DNA of 20,072 nt from DASTWM01 sp035765855 (lineage in GTDB: Bacteria; Chloroflexota; Chloroflexia; Chloroflexales; Roseiflexaceae): contig DASTWM010000448.1 of assembly GCA_035765855.1 (NCBI GenBank), positions 1 to 20,072 of the forward strand. Direction: 5' to 3'. The notes beneath the pieces are model-generated. The model searched no databases and was not told the DNA's origin. It saw only the letters and a list, made by a program, of their open reading frames with translations. Position numbers and translations under genes: made by a program. This document shows positions 13,168 through 20,072 of this stretch, piece after piece (position 1 is the first letter of the stretch; each line of letters begins with the position of its first letter).

Positions 13168-14991
13168 ATGGGTCTCACCGGAGGGTTGCAGGCCGAAGCC
13201 TACGACCGAAGCTATAGCGACGCGCAACTCGTCCGTCGCATCGCCGCGTATTTTCGCCCGCATGTTCGCATCGTATTGCTGGTAGCGGGCGCGGTGGCGC
13301 TCGGCTCGCTCGCCGCGACCGTCACGCCGCTGGCAATCTCGCGCGGCATCAACCTGCTGACCGGCAATCCCAGCGCCCAAACCGTGCTGGCGCTGGCCGG
13401 GCTGGTGACCGTGCTGGGCGCGCTGGGCTGGCTGTTCAACTTCGTGCGGCAGCGCTTCTCCGCGCGGGCCGTCGGCGACGTGGTGCTGGCGCTGCGGCAG
13501 GACGCCATGCGCGCCGTGCTGCGCCACGACATGTCGTTCTTCGACCAGTACGCATCGGGGCGCATCGTCAGCCGCATCAGTTCCGACACGCAGGATTTCG
13601 CTACTACCGTCACACTGACTGTTGATCTGCTGAGCCAGTTGGTGCTGGTCGGCGTCATGGGCGCGGTCATGCTGGCGGTAAACTGGCGGCTGGCGCTGAT
13701 CACGCTGGCGAACGGTCCGGTCGTGGTGCTGGTTGCGTTCGTGTTCCGGCGGATCGCGCGCCGCGCCATGCAACAGGCCCAGCGCGCGCAGGCCGAGGTC
13801 AACGCGGTTGTGCAGGAAACGATCAGCGGCATCACGGTGGCGAAAAACTTTCGGCAGGAAGCCGCGATTCACGCTGACTTCACGGCCACGAACCAGATGG
13901 CCTACCGCGTGCAGTTGCTGCGCGTGGCGGTGTTCGGCAGCATCTGGCCGCTTATGAACACACTCGCGGGTCTGGCGACGGCGGTTGTGGTGTACTTCGG
14001 CGGGCGGCTGGTGCTCGCCAACAGCGTCTCGGTCGGCGATTGGTACCTGTTTGTGCAAAGCCTGACAATCTTTTTCTATCCAATCACCAGCATTGCCTCG
14101 TTTGCAAGCCAGTTCCAGCAGGGGCTGGCGGCCAGCGAGCGCGTGTTCGCGCTGATCGACACCGACACGCGCGTGGTGCAGACCGCGCAGGAGCCGGTCG
14201 GGCGGCTCGTCGGGCGCGTCACATTCGAGCATGTCGATTTTCGCTACACCGAGGAAACGTCGGATGACGAGCATGCCGGACGTCGCCTGGTTCTCGAAGA
14301 TTTCTCGCTCGACATTCCGGCCGGCCAGACCCTCGCAATCGTCGGTCACACCGGCGCGGGCAAGTCCAGCCTCATGAAACTCATCTTGCGCTTCTACGAG
14401 TTTCAGGGCGGGCGGCTGCTGATTGACGGGCGCGACATCCGCACGCTCGACCTGGCGCAGTATCGTCGCCAGATCGGTTTGGTGCCGCAAGCGCCGTTTC
14501 TGTTCTCTGGCACGGTGGCCAACAACATCCGCTACGGTCGGCCCGACGCATCCGACGACGAAGTGGCGGCAGTCGCGCGGCAGCTTGGCGACGGAAGCTG
14601 GGTGGACGATCTGCCGAACGGCTTGCAGACCGACGTCGGCGAGCGCGGCGCGCGGCTTTCGCTCGGCCAGCGGCAACTGGTGGCGCTGGCACGGGTGTTG
14701 TTCCAGAACCCGTCCATGCTGCTGCTGGACGAAGCCACGGCCAGCATTGACCCATTCACCGAGGCGCAGATTCAGGCCGGGCTGGACGTGACGCTGCATG
14801 GCCGCACCAGCATCGTGATCGCGCACCGGCTATCCACCGTCGTTGCCGCTGATCAGATCATCGTGCTCGACCATGGCAAGATTGTCGAGCAGGGCACGCA
14901 TGCCGAGTTGCTGGCGCGCGGCGGGCATTACGCTGACCTGTACCAGACCTACTTTCGCCACCAGGAGCAGGATTACGTACCTGTTTCATGA
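13168..14991 (+). CDS. ABC exporter half-transporter, partner with non-canonical signature
   Basis: 607 residues, same architecture as the preceding gene: exporter membrane domain at about 35-330, then Walker A GHTGAGKS (393-400), signature LSLGQRQL (497 on), Walker B SMLLLDEA with intact catalytic Glu (E522) and H-switch H553. The signature reads LSLGQ instead of LSGGQ. With the Asp in the partner's Walker B, one composite ATP site is degenerate (partner Walker A/B with this signature) and the other is intact. This is the arrangement known from TM287/288-type exporters. Key residues carry the same numbers in both proteins, suggesting an old tandem duplication. The ATG is 8 bp past the partner's stop; AAAGG at the end of that gene is 11 bases away. 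The stop codon abuts the stop of the convergent gene. Confidence 0.92.
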   Translation: MGLTGGLQAEAYDRSYSDAQLVRRIAAYFRPHVRIVLLVAGAVALGSLAATVTPLAISRGINLLTGNPSAQTVLALAGLVTVLGALGWLFNFVRQRFSARAVGDVVLALRQDAMRAVLRHDMSFFDQYASGRIVSRISSDTQDFATTVTLTVDLLSQLVLVGVMGAVMLAVNWRLALITLANGPVVVLVAFVFRRIARRAMQQAQRAQAEVNAVVQETISGITVAKNFRQEAAIHADFTATNQMAYRVQLLRVAVFGSIWPLMNTLAGLATAVVVYFGGRLVLANSVSVGDWYLFVQSLTIFFYPITSIASFASQFQQGLAASERVFALIDTDTRVVQTAQEPVGRLVGRVTFEHVDFRYTEETSDDEHAGRRLVLEDFSLDIPAGQTLAIVGHTGAGKSSLMKLILRFYEFQGGRLLIDGRDIRTLDLAQYRRQIGLVPQAPFLFSGTVANNIRYGRPDASDDEVAAVARQLGDGSWVDDLPNGLQTDVGERGARLSLGQRQLVALARVLFQNPSMLLLDEATASIDPFTEAQIQAGLDVTLHGRTSIVIAHRLSTVVAADQIIVLDHGKIVEQGTHAELLARGGHYADLYQTYFRHQEQDYVPVS

Positions 14992-16308
14992 TTACTGCAC
15001 ATGGGCAAAGTACGCCAGGCAGTATCCGGTAAACGCCAGCGCATACGTCACGAAAAAGCCTGCGACATGGACATGCGCGTGTCGCAGGCGTTCAATGCCC
15101 ATCCCGAGCAGCCCCAGCGCGAAGAATAGCGCCAGCGGGATGAGCATGGGAAATAGCAAGCGTCCCTGGCCCTGCGCGTACAGCAGGCCAAAACGCACCA
15201 CCAGCACCAGATTCGCCGCGACTCCGGCAGCACATACAGCCATGAACGGTCCGCGTGGCGCGTGCAGCACGTGTCGCCACATGCCGCGCGCCCAGCTGAA
15301 CAGCAGCCCGACGAGCGGCACGTAGCTCAGCAGGTAGCTCAACTTCGGCAGGAAAACGATATTGTTCTGCTGGCCCGCGATGGCCCAGAATGAGGCGAGC
15401 AGGTACCAGTGCGAGAAGCGGATCGCCTCGGCGGTTGATTGCCAGTGCTTTGGGACGTTGGCGACCTTTTCAGCCGTGAAGTCGCCGTACACGTACCAGT
15501 TTCTGAGCGCCCATGGCGTAAACAGCAGCGCGGCGACCATGCCCACGAGCGCGAGGCGGCCAATCGCTTGCGCTATCGTTAATTGCTTCTTCAGAACAAA
15601 CGCAAACAGCAAGACAACTAACGCAACGACATAGACCACCGCTGATAGCTTGGTCAGCAGCGCCGCGCCCAGCAGTACGCCGATGAGCAGCGCGCGCCGC
15701 CAGTTGACCTCGCTGGTCATGAGGTAGAGCAGCGCGCCGCCGAGCGTCACCACCAGGTTGTCGTTGTTGATCACCGACGAGATCGCGGTGTACGCCGGAA
15801 GCAGGCAGACGAGGCTGGCAGCGCATGCAATGACGAACTCATTTTTGATTTGTAGCCGTCGCATGATTGCCCACAGCAGCGCGACGTTACAGCCCCACAG
15901 CATAACCGATGGCAGCCGCAGCGCCCACACGATCCGCTCGGTGTTGTCGCTAAACGCCGTGCGCGCCACAGCATAAGCCGGCGCTTCCAGCAGGTAATAC
16001 AGCGGCGGCTGATAATATTCCCAGTCGTTTGTCGGCGCGTTCGTCTGGCTAGTTTGCACCGGAAACTGGCGCTGCTCGTACAGGTATTTGATGTAATTGA
16101 AGTGCGACTGCTCGTCCGGCGCGTAGAACGTGGGAGTAGCGAACAGCAGGACCAGCCGGCATGCCAGGCCGACCACGAACACCATGAACACGAGGCGCGT
16201 CACTGATAATGACGACGCCGCGCTGCGCCATATCAGAGCGATCCAGAGCAGCGCGCCGATTGCGGCGAGGAGCGCGGTTGGCATGAGGGATGTTTCATTC
16301 ATAAACAT
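14992..16308 (-). CDS. Polytopic membrane protein, GT-C/DUF2142-like glycosyltransferase candidate
   Basis: 438 residues with roughly ten or more hydrophobic segments. After two N-terminal helices comes FYAPDEQSHFNYI (D65, E66), in the first external loop. An acidic Asp-Glu at this point is typical of GT-C fold enzymes (PMT/ArnT/GT39-like) and of DUF2142. EYYQPPLYYLLEAPAY follows, as in many bacterial GT39-like proteins. Such enzymes move a sugar from a polyprenyl-phosphate donor onto an acceptor outside the membrane; acceptor and sugar are unknown. The open frame begins at 16362 with TTG, but that leader reads through a palindromic repeat, so the ATG at 16308 (or 16302) is preferred; neither has a strong ribosome-binding site. 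It follows the rhamnosidase in the same direction. Family level is likely, enzymatic role inferred. Confidence 0.75.
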   Translation of the reverse strand: MFMNETSLMPTALLAAIGALLWIALIWRSAASSLSVTRLVFMVFVVGLACRLVLLFATPTFYAPDEQSHFNYIKYLYEQRQFPVQTSQTNAPTNDWEYYQPPLYYLLEAPAYAVARTAFSDNTERIVWALRLPSVMLWGCNVALLWAIMRRLQIKNEFVIACAASLVCLLPAYTAISSVINNDNLVVTLGGALLYLMTSEVNWRRALLIGVLLGAALLTKLSAVVYVVALVVLLFAFVLKKQLTIAQAIGRLALVGMVAALLFTPWALRNWYVYGDFTAEKVANVPKHWQSTAEAIRFSHWYLLASFWAIAGQQNNIVFLPKLSYLLSYVPLVGLLFSWARGMWRHVLHAPRGPFMAVCAAGVAANLVLVVRFGLLYAQGQGRLLFPMLIPLALFFALGLLGMGIERLRHAHVHVAGFFVTYALAFTGYCLAYFAHVQ

Positions 16309-16330
16309 GCGCCGCCCGTTTAAACAGAAG

Positions 16331-16353
16331 GCGACACCCGCGAGGGGTGTCGC
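16331..16353. repeat. Short palindromic (REP-like) intergenic element
   Basis: GCGACACCC (16331-16339) and GGGTGTCGC (16345-16353) form a perfect 9-bp stem with a 5-base loop. It lies between the rhamnosidase stop (16378) and the next start codon (16308). Read on the minus strand, it is followed by TTCTGTTT, so it could also end rhamnosidase transcription. Confidence 0.65.
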
Positions 16354-16377
16354 TACGACCAAACGATGTTGTATGCT

Positions 16378-19074
16378 CTACGCCGGAAGCTGGCTGATGA
16401 ACTGGTACGTTCCCGACCCAACTTCATACACTGCCGCGTTGCCCTCGCGCCGCAGAAAGCGCACGCCGCTCGCCTTATCAGCGGTCTCATCGCCTTCGCG
16501 CACATCCGCGCCGTCCGCCGCCGGGACGTAGACCGTCGCGCTGGCGTTGGCTGGCACGGTGATCTGCCAGGTGAATGCGCCGTCTCTCAACTGCCATGCG
16601 CTGCCGACGCGCCCGTACACTGACTCAATATCCGCCGCCACGTTTGTTAATCCGCCGCCCGGCTGCGGGCGCATGATGATGTGCCTGTAGCCCGGCTGCT
16701 CCGGATCGGCGTCAATGCCCGCCACCACCGCGTACATCCACTCGCCGATCGCGCCGTAAGCGTAATGGTTGAACGAGTTCATGCTCGGGTCCTGGAAGCC
16801 CTTGTCGTGCGTCCAGCCGTCCCAGCGCTCCCAGATCGTCGTCGCGCCCTGCGTGACCGAGTACAACCATGACGGCCATGTTTGCTGGTGCAGCAGCGCG
16901 TAGGCCACGTCCGCGCGACCGTTGTCGCTCAGCACGCGGGTGAGGTACGGCGTGCCGACGAAGCCAGTCGAAAGGTGCATGCCGCGCCGTTTGATGTCGC
17001 TCACCAGCGCCTCAAGCGCCGTCGCGCGCGCCTGCTCAGGCAGCAGGTCGAAGTACAGCGCCAGCACGTAACATGTCTGCGTGCCGCCCGCGATCAGGCC
17101 ATCGGGCGTGACATAGTGCTTCTGGAAGGCGTCGCGTGCCTTGTCGGCCAGCCCGTTGTAGCGCGCCGCGTCCTCCTCGCGCCCGATCACGCTCGCCATG
17201 CGCGCCAGCAGCCGCGCGCTGTAGCTGAAGAAGGCCGTGCCGATCAGGTCCTTCGGCGTGATGCCAAAGCGATCGACCGAGCCATCCAGCGCCAGCCAGT
17301 CACCGAAGCCCTGCCAGCCTTCGTAGCCGGGATAATTCCGCAGCCCGTCGCGGCTGGTGTCGTTCATGAACTCGACAAAGCGCTTCATCGAGTCGTACTG
17401 TTGCTCAATAATGCGCGTGTCGCCGTAGCAGGTGTAGATCGTCCACGGGCAAATCGTGCCAGCGTCGCTCCATGCCGGTCCGCCGTCGGCATCACGCGGG
17501 CTAAGAATTGGCGCAAACTTGGGATATGCGCCGTTTTCCGCCTGAGCGTCCTCCAGATCTTTCAGCCACTTGGTGAAGAATCCTGCTACATTGCGGTTCC
17601 ATGCCGCCGTGCGAATAAACACCTGCGCGTCGCCGGTCCAGCCCAGCCGCTCGTCGCGCTGTGGGCAGTCGGTCGGCACGTCCACAAAGTTGCCCTTCTG
17701 GCCCCATTCAATGTTGTGCTGCAACTGATTGATCAGCGGGTCGGAGCAGGCAAACGTGCCAGTGCGCGGCATGTCGGAGTGGACCACAATACCGGTGACG
17801 GTATCTTCGGTGACTTCGCCGGGGAAGCTATTGAGTTCGACATAGCGGAAGCCATGAAACAGGAAATGCGGCTCCCACACTTCCTCGCCCTCGCCTTTGA
17901 GCGTGTAATAATCCGTGTTGCGGGCCGCGCGCAAATTGGTGGTGTAGATCGTGCCGTCCGGGTTGAGCACCTCGGCGTAGCGCAGCCGCACGGTCGTGCC
18001 TGCTGGCCCGCTCACGCGCAGCCGCACCCAGCCGACCATATTCTGGCCCATGTCCACGATCCAGTTCGAGCCATGATATTCAGACAGCTCGCGGATGGAT
18101 TGCGGGCGCAGTTGCTCCTGCCGCCGGATCGGCGGGCCGTCGGTCGCCTCAAGCGCCGCGCCGTTGTCGGGAAAGGCTGTCGCCGACCACCAGCTCGCAT
18201 CGTCAAAACCGGCTGCGTCCCAACCGCTCAGTTCGCGCCGCGCGTCGTAGCTTTCGCCCATGAGCATGTCGGACTCAAGAATCGGCCCGTAGGCGACCTT
18301 CCACTGCTCGTCGGTGGCGACGGTCTGCGTGCTGCCGTCCTCAAACGTGATCGCCAACTGCGCCAGCAGTTGGGGCCGGTCGCCGTAGTTCTGGCGTCCG
18401 TACCATGCGACATTGCCGCAGTACCAGCCGTCGCCAAGAATCGCGCCCAGCGCATTCTCGCCCTGCTGAAGTTGAGCGCCGACGTCGTAGACCTGGTAGC
18501 GCACGCGCTTGTTGTAGTCAGTCCAGCCCGGCATGAGCACGTCCTCGCCGACGATTTGCCCGTTCAGATGCGGCTCGTACAATCCCAGCGCCGTGATGTA
18601 CAGGCGTGCCTGCGCCACCGGCTTGTCGAGCGTAAACTGCGTGCGCAGAAATGGCGACGGACTGCTGCTGTGCTTCCCGCCCGCCAGCGGCCCGCCGATC
18701 CACTGCCCGGCCCAGTCGGCGCGGTCGAGCAGGCCTATCTCCCACCATGCCGGCTCCGCGTAGTCCGACGCCTGCCCGTCCTGGCCCCACCTGCGGACCG
18801 TCCACCATGCGCGCTGGCCGGAGCCGAGCTTGCTTCCCGCGTATGCAACCTGGATGGATTGGTCCGAATTGATCTTGCCGCTGTCCCACAGATCGCCCTG
18901 ACCGTCGGCGAGCTTTTCCGGGCTGCTCGCCACCAGAACCTGGTAGGCGGTCTGGCGCGCGCCGCGCTCGTCAGATTGAAGTTGCCAGCTCAGGCGCGGC
19001 TCGGCAACGTCGATTCCAAGCGGATTGCTGCGGTACTCGCAGCGCAGATTGCCAACATGAAGCTGCTGTGTCAT
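16378..19074 (-). CDS. Alpha-L-rhamnosidase, GH78
   Basis: 898 residues, the usual length for multidomain GH78. The N-terminus (LRCEYRSNPLGIDVAEPRLSWQ) is the Ig-like first domain; beta-sandwich carbohydrate-binding domains follow (about 150-430). The (alpha/alpha)6 catalytic barrel contains DVPTDCPQRDERLGWTGDAQ, whose acidic residues D469, D474, E475 and D482 correspond to the conserved catalytic cluster. NSFNHYAYGAIGEWMY and a C-terminal beta-sandwich (GYRHIIMRPQPGGGLTNVAA) complete the family pattern. It releases terminal alpha-L-rhamnose by inversion. There is no signal peptide, so it acts in the cytoplasm on imported oligosaccharides or glycosides. The ATG at 19074 is chosen because AAAGGA lies 7 bases upstream; the preceding GTG at 19077 is possible. 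A second rhamnosidase-like gene lies upstream in the same direction, so the two may act on one substrate. Confidence 0.95.
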   Translation of the reverse strand: MTQQLHVGNLRCEYRSNPLGIDVAEPRLSWQLQSDERGARQTAYQVLVASSPEKLADGQGDLWDSGKINSDQSIQVAYAGSKLGSGQRAWWTVRRWGQDGQASDYAEPAWWEIGLLDRADWAGQWIGGPLAGGKHSSSPSPFLRTQFTLDKPVAQARLYITALGLYEPHLNGQIVGEDVLMPGWTDYNKRVRYQVYDVGAQLQQGENALGAILGDGWYCGNVAWYGRQNYGDRPQLLAQLAITFEDGSTQTVATDEQWKVAYGPILESDMLMGESYDARRELSGWDAAGFDDASWWSATAFPDNGAALEATDGPPIRRQEQLRPQSIRELSEYHGSNWIVDMGQNMVGWVRLRVSGPAGTTVRLRYAEVLNPDGTIYTTNLRAARNTDYYTLKGEGEEVWEPHFLFHGFRYVELNSFPGEVTEDTVTGIVVHSDMPRTGTFACSDPLINQLQHNIEWGQKGNFVDVPTDCPQRDERLGWTGDAQVFIRTAAWNRNVAGFFTKWLKDLEDAQAENGAYPKFAPILSPRDADGGPAWSDAGTICPWTIYTCYGDTRIIEQQYDSMKRFVEFMNDTSRDGLRNYPGYEGWQGFGDWLALDGSVDRFGITPKDLIGTAFFSYSARLLARMASVIGREEDAARYNGLADKARDAFQKHYVTPDGLIAGGTQTCYVLALYFDLLPEQARATALEALVSDIKRRGMHLSTGFVGTPYLTRVLSDNGRADVAYALLHQQTWPSWLYSVTQGATTIWERWDGWTHDKGFQDPSMNSFNHYAYGAIGEWMYAVVAGIDADPEQPGYRHIIMRPQPGGGLTNVAADIESVYGRVGSAWQLRDGAFTWQITVPANASATVYVPAADGADVREGDETADKASGVRFLRREGNAAVYEVGSGTYQFISQLPA

Positions 19075-19091
19075 CACATGGTCCTTTTGAT

Positions 19092-19145
19092 TGAAAGAGT
19101 CCTCATGCCCTCACCCTCGGTCCCCCTCCCAATGAAAGAGTCCTC
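19092..19145. repeat. 13-bp direct repeat pair upstream of the rhamnosidase
   Basis: TGAAAGAGTCCTC occurs at 19092-19104 and again at 19133-19145, 41 bp apart. The spacer is pyrimidine-rich (CCCTCACCCTCGGTCCCCCT). The first copy starts 18 bp upstream of the rhamnosidase start codon. It could be a tandem duplication scar or paired binding sites. Confidence 0.55.
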
Positions 19146-19166
19146 TACGAAATAATCGGGTAGTTC

Positions 19167-19238
19167 AAACCTGTCAGGTCAGCATACCAGTACTGCTGCA
19201 TGCATCCGCAGATGGCCCGCTGCTGGCCTGACAGGTTT
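19167..19238. repeat. 12-bp inverted repeat (AAACCTGTCAGG) flanking 48 bp
   Basis: AAACCTGTCAGG (19167-19178) and CCTGACAGGTTT (19227-19238) are exact reverse complements around a 48-bp centre that holds small palindromes (CAGTACTG, TGCATGCA). Each arm contains CCTG-N-CAGG, itself a dyad. It lies just beyond the stop codon of the gene at 19246, so it may act as a 3' structure or be a mobile-type repeat. Confidence 0.7.
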
Positions 19239-19245
19239 CAGGCCG

Positions 19246-20072
19246 TTAGATAGCTGCTGCAACCGCATTGCGCCCGCTCGTGAGCGCTGTCGTGCGGTCT
19301 CCGATTAGCAAATTCCCTTCCACGCCGTCAGGCAGCGTAATCTCTCCGGTGAGCTTGCCCTGCTCCACGCGCAGATCAGCCGCGATCTGGCCGCGCGGGT
19401 GAATCAACGTGCCGCTGATAGCGGTAAGTTCGCCTAACTGCGGGCGCATGGCGACACGCTGAAAGCCCGGCGCGTCAGGCCGGATGCCCATGATCGACGC
19501 AAAGTAGTGAAACAGCGGGTGCGCGCCCCAGGCATGGCAGTCCGAGCGGCTCGGCTCCGGCTGCTCAGGCGTCGTCGTAAACCCCTGACGCGGCAGGTCG
19601 AGCCATAACTGGAGCCGCTCCCACAGCGCATCCATGCGGCCAAGCGCGGTGTAGGTTTCCAGCAGGTAATGGCTGAAGTAGATCGTCGTGCGCGCCAGGT
19701 CGGCGCTGTGCAGCAGCCCGTCGGCCACGCGCGCCTGCCGCTCCGCATCGAGCAGCCCGCTGAGAATCGCCATGCACTGCGCGTGTTCGGAGAAGCGTTG
19801 CCGCGCCAGGTCATCGGCGAACATGCCGCGTGCTTCATCCCAGAAGCGCTCAGTCAGTCGCTGCGCCAGCGCTTCGGCGCGGCTGCGGGCGCGGGCTGCC
19901 AGCGCATCCTCGCCCACCCAGGCTTCAAGCTGGGCCGCCATGGTCAGTACCAGCGCGAATTGCCAGTTGATCACGCCGCTCACGCCAAGCTCGCCGTCGG
20001 GCGGCACGCCGCCGGGCCACTCCCCCACCCAGTCCATGAAGTTCCATCCGGGTGGCGCTTCGACCAATCCAT
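19246..20072 (-). CDS. Rhamnosidase-like six-hairpin glycoside hydrolase (partial, 5' end missing)
   Basis: The frame is open to the right edge; about 275 C-terminal residues are visible and no credible start codon lies in the window. APPGWNFMDWVGEWPGG, INWQFALVL, RFWDEARGMFADD, HYLLETYTALGRMDALWERL, SRSDCHAWGAHPLFHYFASI and GIRPDAPGFQRVAMRPQLG are arranged as in the second half of the (alpha/alpha)6 barrel and the following beta-sandwich of GH78 and related enzymes. The HAWGAHPLFHYF segment occupies the place of FNHYAYGAIGEWMY in the full-length GH78 enzyme next door, yet the two are clearly different paralogues. The acidic catalytic cluster lies outside the window, so activity cannot be judged. 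The 3' end is 171 bp upstream of the rhamnosidase start codon, separated by the inverted and direct repeats. Confidence 0.85.
   Translation of the reverse strand, partial: GLVEAPPGWNFMDWVGEWPGGVPPDGELGVSGVINWQFALVLTMAAQLEAWVGEDALAARARSRAEALAQRLTERFWDEARGMFADDLARQRFSEHAQCMAILSGLLDAERQARVADGLLHSADLARTTIYFSHYLLETYTALGRMDALWERLQLWLDLPRQGFTTTPEQPEPSRSDCHAWGAHPLFHYFASIMGIRPDAPGFQRVAMRPQLGELTAISGTLIHPRGQIAADLRVEQGKLTGEITLPDGVEGNLLIGDRTTALTSGRNAVAAAI

Noticed and set aside
13108..14826. A 572-codon minus-strand open frame opposite the second ABC gene.
   Set aside because: It is His/Gln/Arg-rich with no recognisable motif, and is explained by codon bias of the ABC gene on the other strand.
16882..19155. 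A 757-codon plus-strand open frame opposite the rhamnosidase.
   Set aside because: The opposite strand encodes an unmistakable GH78 enzyme. The plus frame has no domain, no repeats and Arg/Val/Ala-rich shadow composition.

Overview
The window is about 20 kb of GC-rich bacterial DNA (I estimate GC near 60%; not computed). Taxonomic markers point to Chloroflexota. The secreted protein at 961-2697 carries two copies of a 'GGLxxFGYPI...VQWFERxRxExHPEN' module that I associate with secreted proteins of Chloroflexota (Roseiflexus/Chloroflexus/Anaerolineae/Caldilinea relatives). Short palindromic intergenic repeats (16331-16353, 19167-19238) fit the same kind of genome. No rRNA, tRNA, CRISPR array, integrase or transposase was found.

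Layout. (i) 1-725: 3'-truncated FAD-dependent DAO-type oxidoreductase on the minus strand, divergent from a secreted beta-propeller protein (961-2697). (ii) 2698-4256: three small membrane proteins, with a striking regulatory block at 2709-2820 (three 11-bp-phased direct repeats, then a 40-bp palindrome) and one convincing terminator. (iii) 4379-5911: flavin monooxygenase of the FMO/BVMO class. (iv) 6060-6726: DUF433/DUF5615 antitoxin-toxin pair whose toxin is broken by a frameshift. (v) 6814-11151, minus strand: tight four-gene operon, SDR dehydrogenase > M28-like peptidase > ketopantoate-reductase-like dehydrogenase > FCD-type GntR regulator. It has a good sigma70 promoter and a perfect 12-bp palindrome at its 5' end. 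(vi) 11303-14991, plus strand, divergent: two half-size ABC exporters whose motif changes predict an asymmetric heterodimer. (vii) 14992-20072, minus strand: GT-C/DUF2142-like membrane protein, GH78 alpha-L-rhamnosidase, and a 5'-truncated second six-hairpin rhamnosidase-like hydrolase.

How the genes may work together. The SDR/M28/KPR/GntR cluster looks like a regulated catabolic operon for a small amide- or hydroxyacid-type substrate; the regulator is the last gene and probably controls the operon through the palindrome at 11172-11183. A 10/12 match to that palindrome sits just upstream of the -10 of the divergent ABC pair, so the exporter could share control. The two rhamnosidase-like enzymes suggest use of rhamnose-containing plant or exopolysaccharide material.

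No unmistakable new defence or mobile system is visible. The most worthwhile leads are the M28-like enzyme that lacks the canonical Glu-Glu pair within its operon, the GntR operator set, and the 2709-2820 regulatory block.
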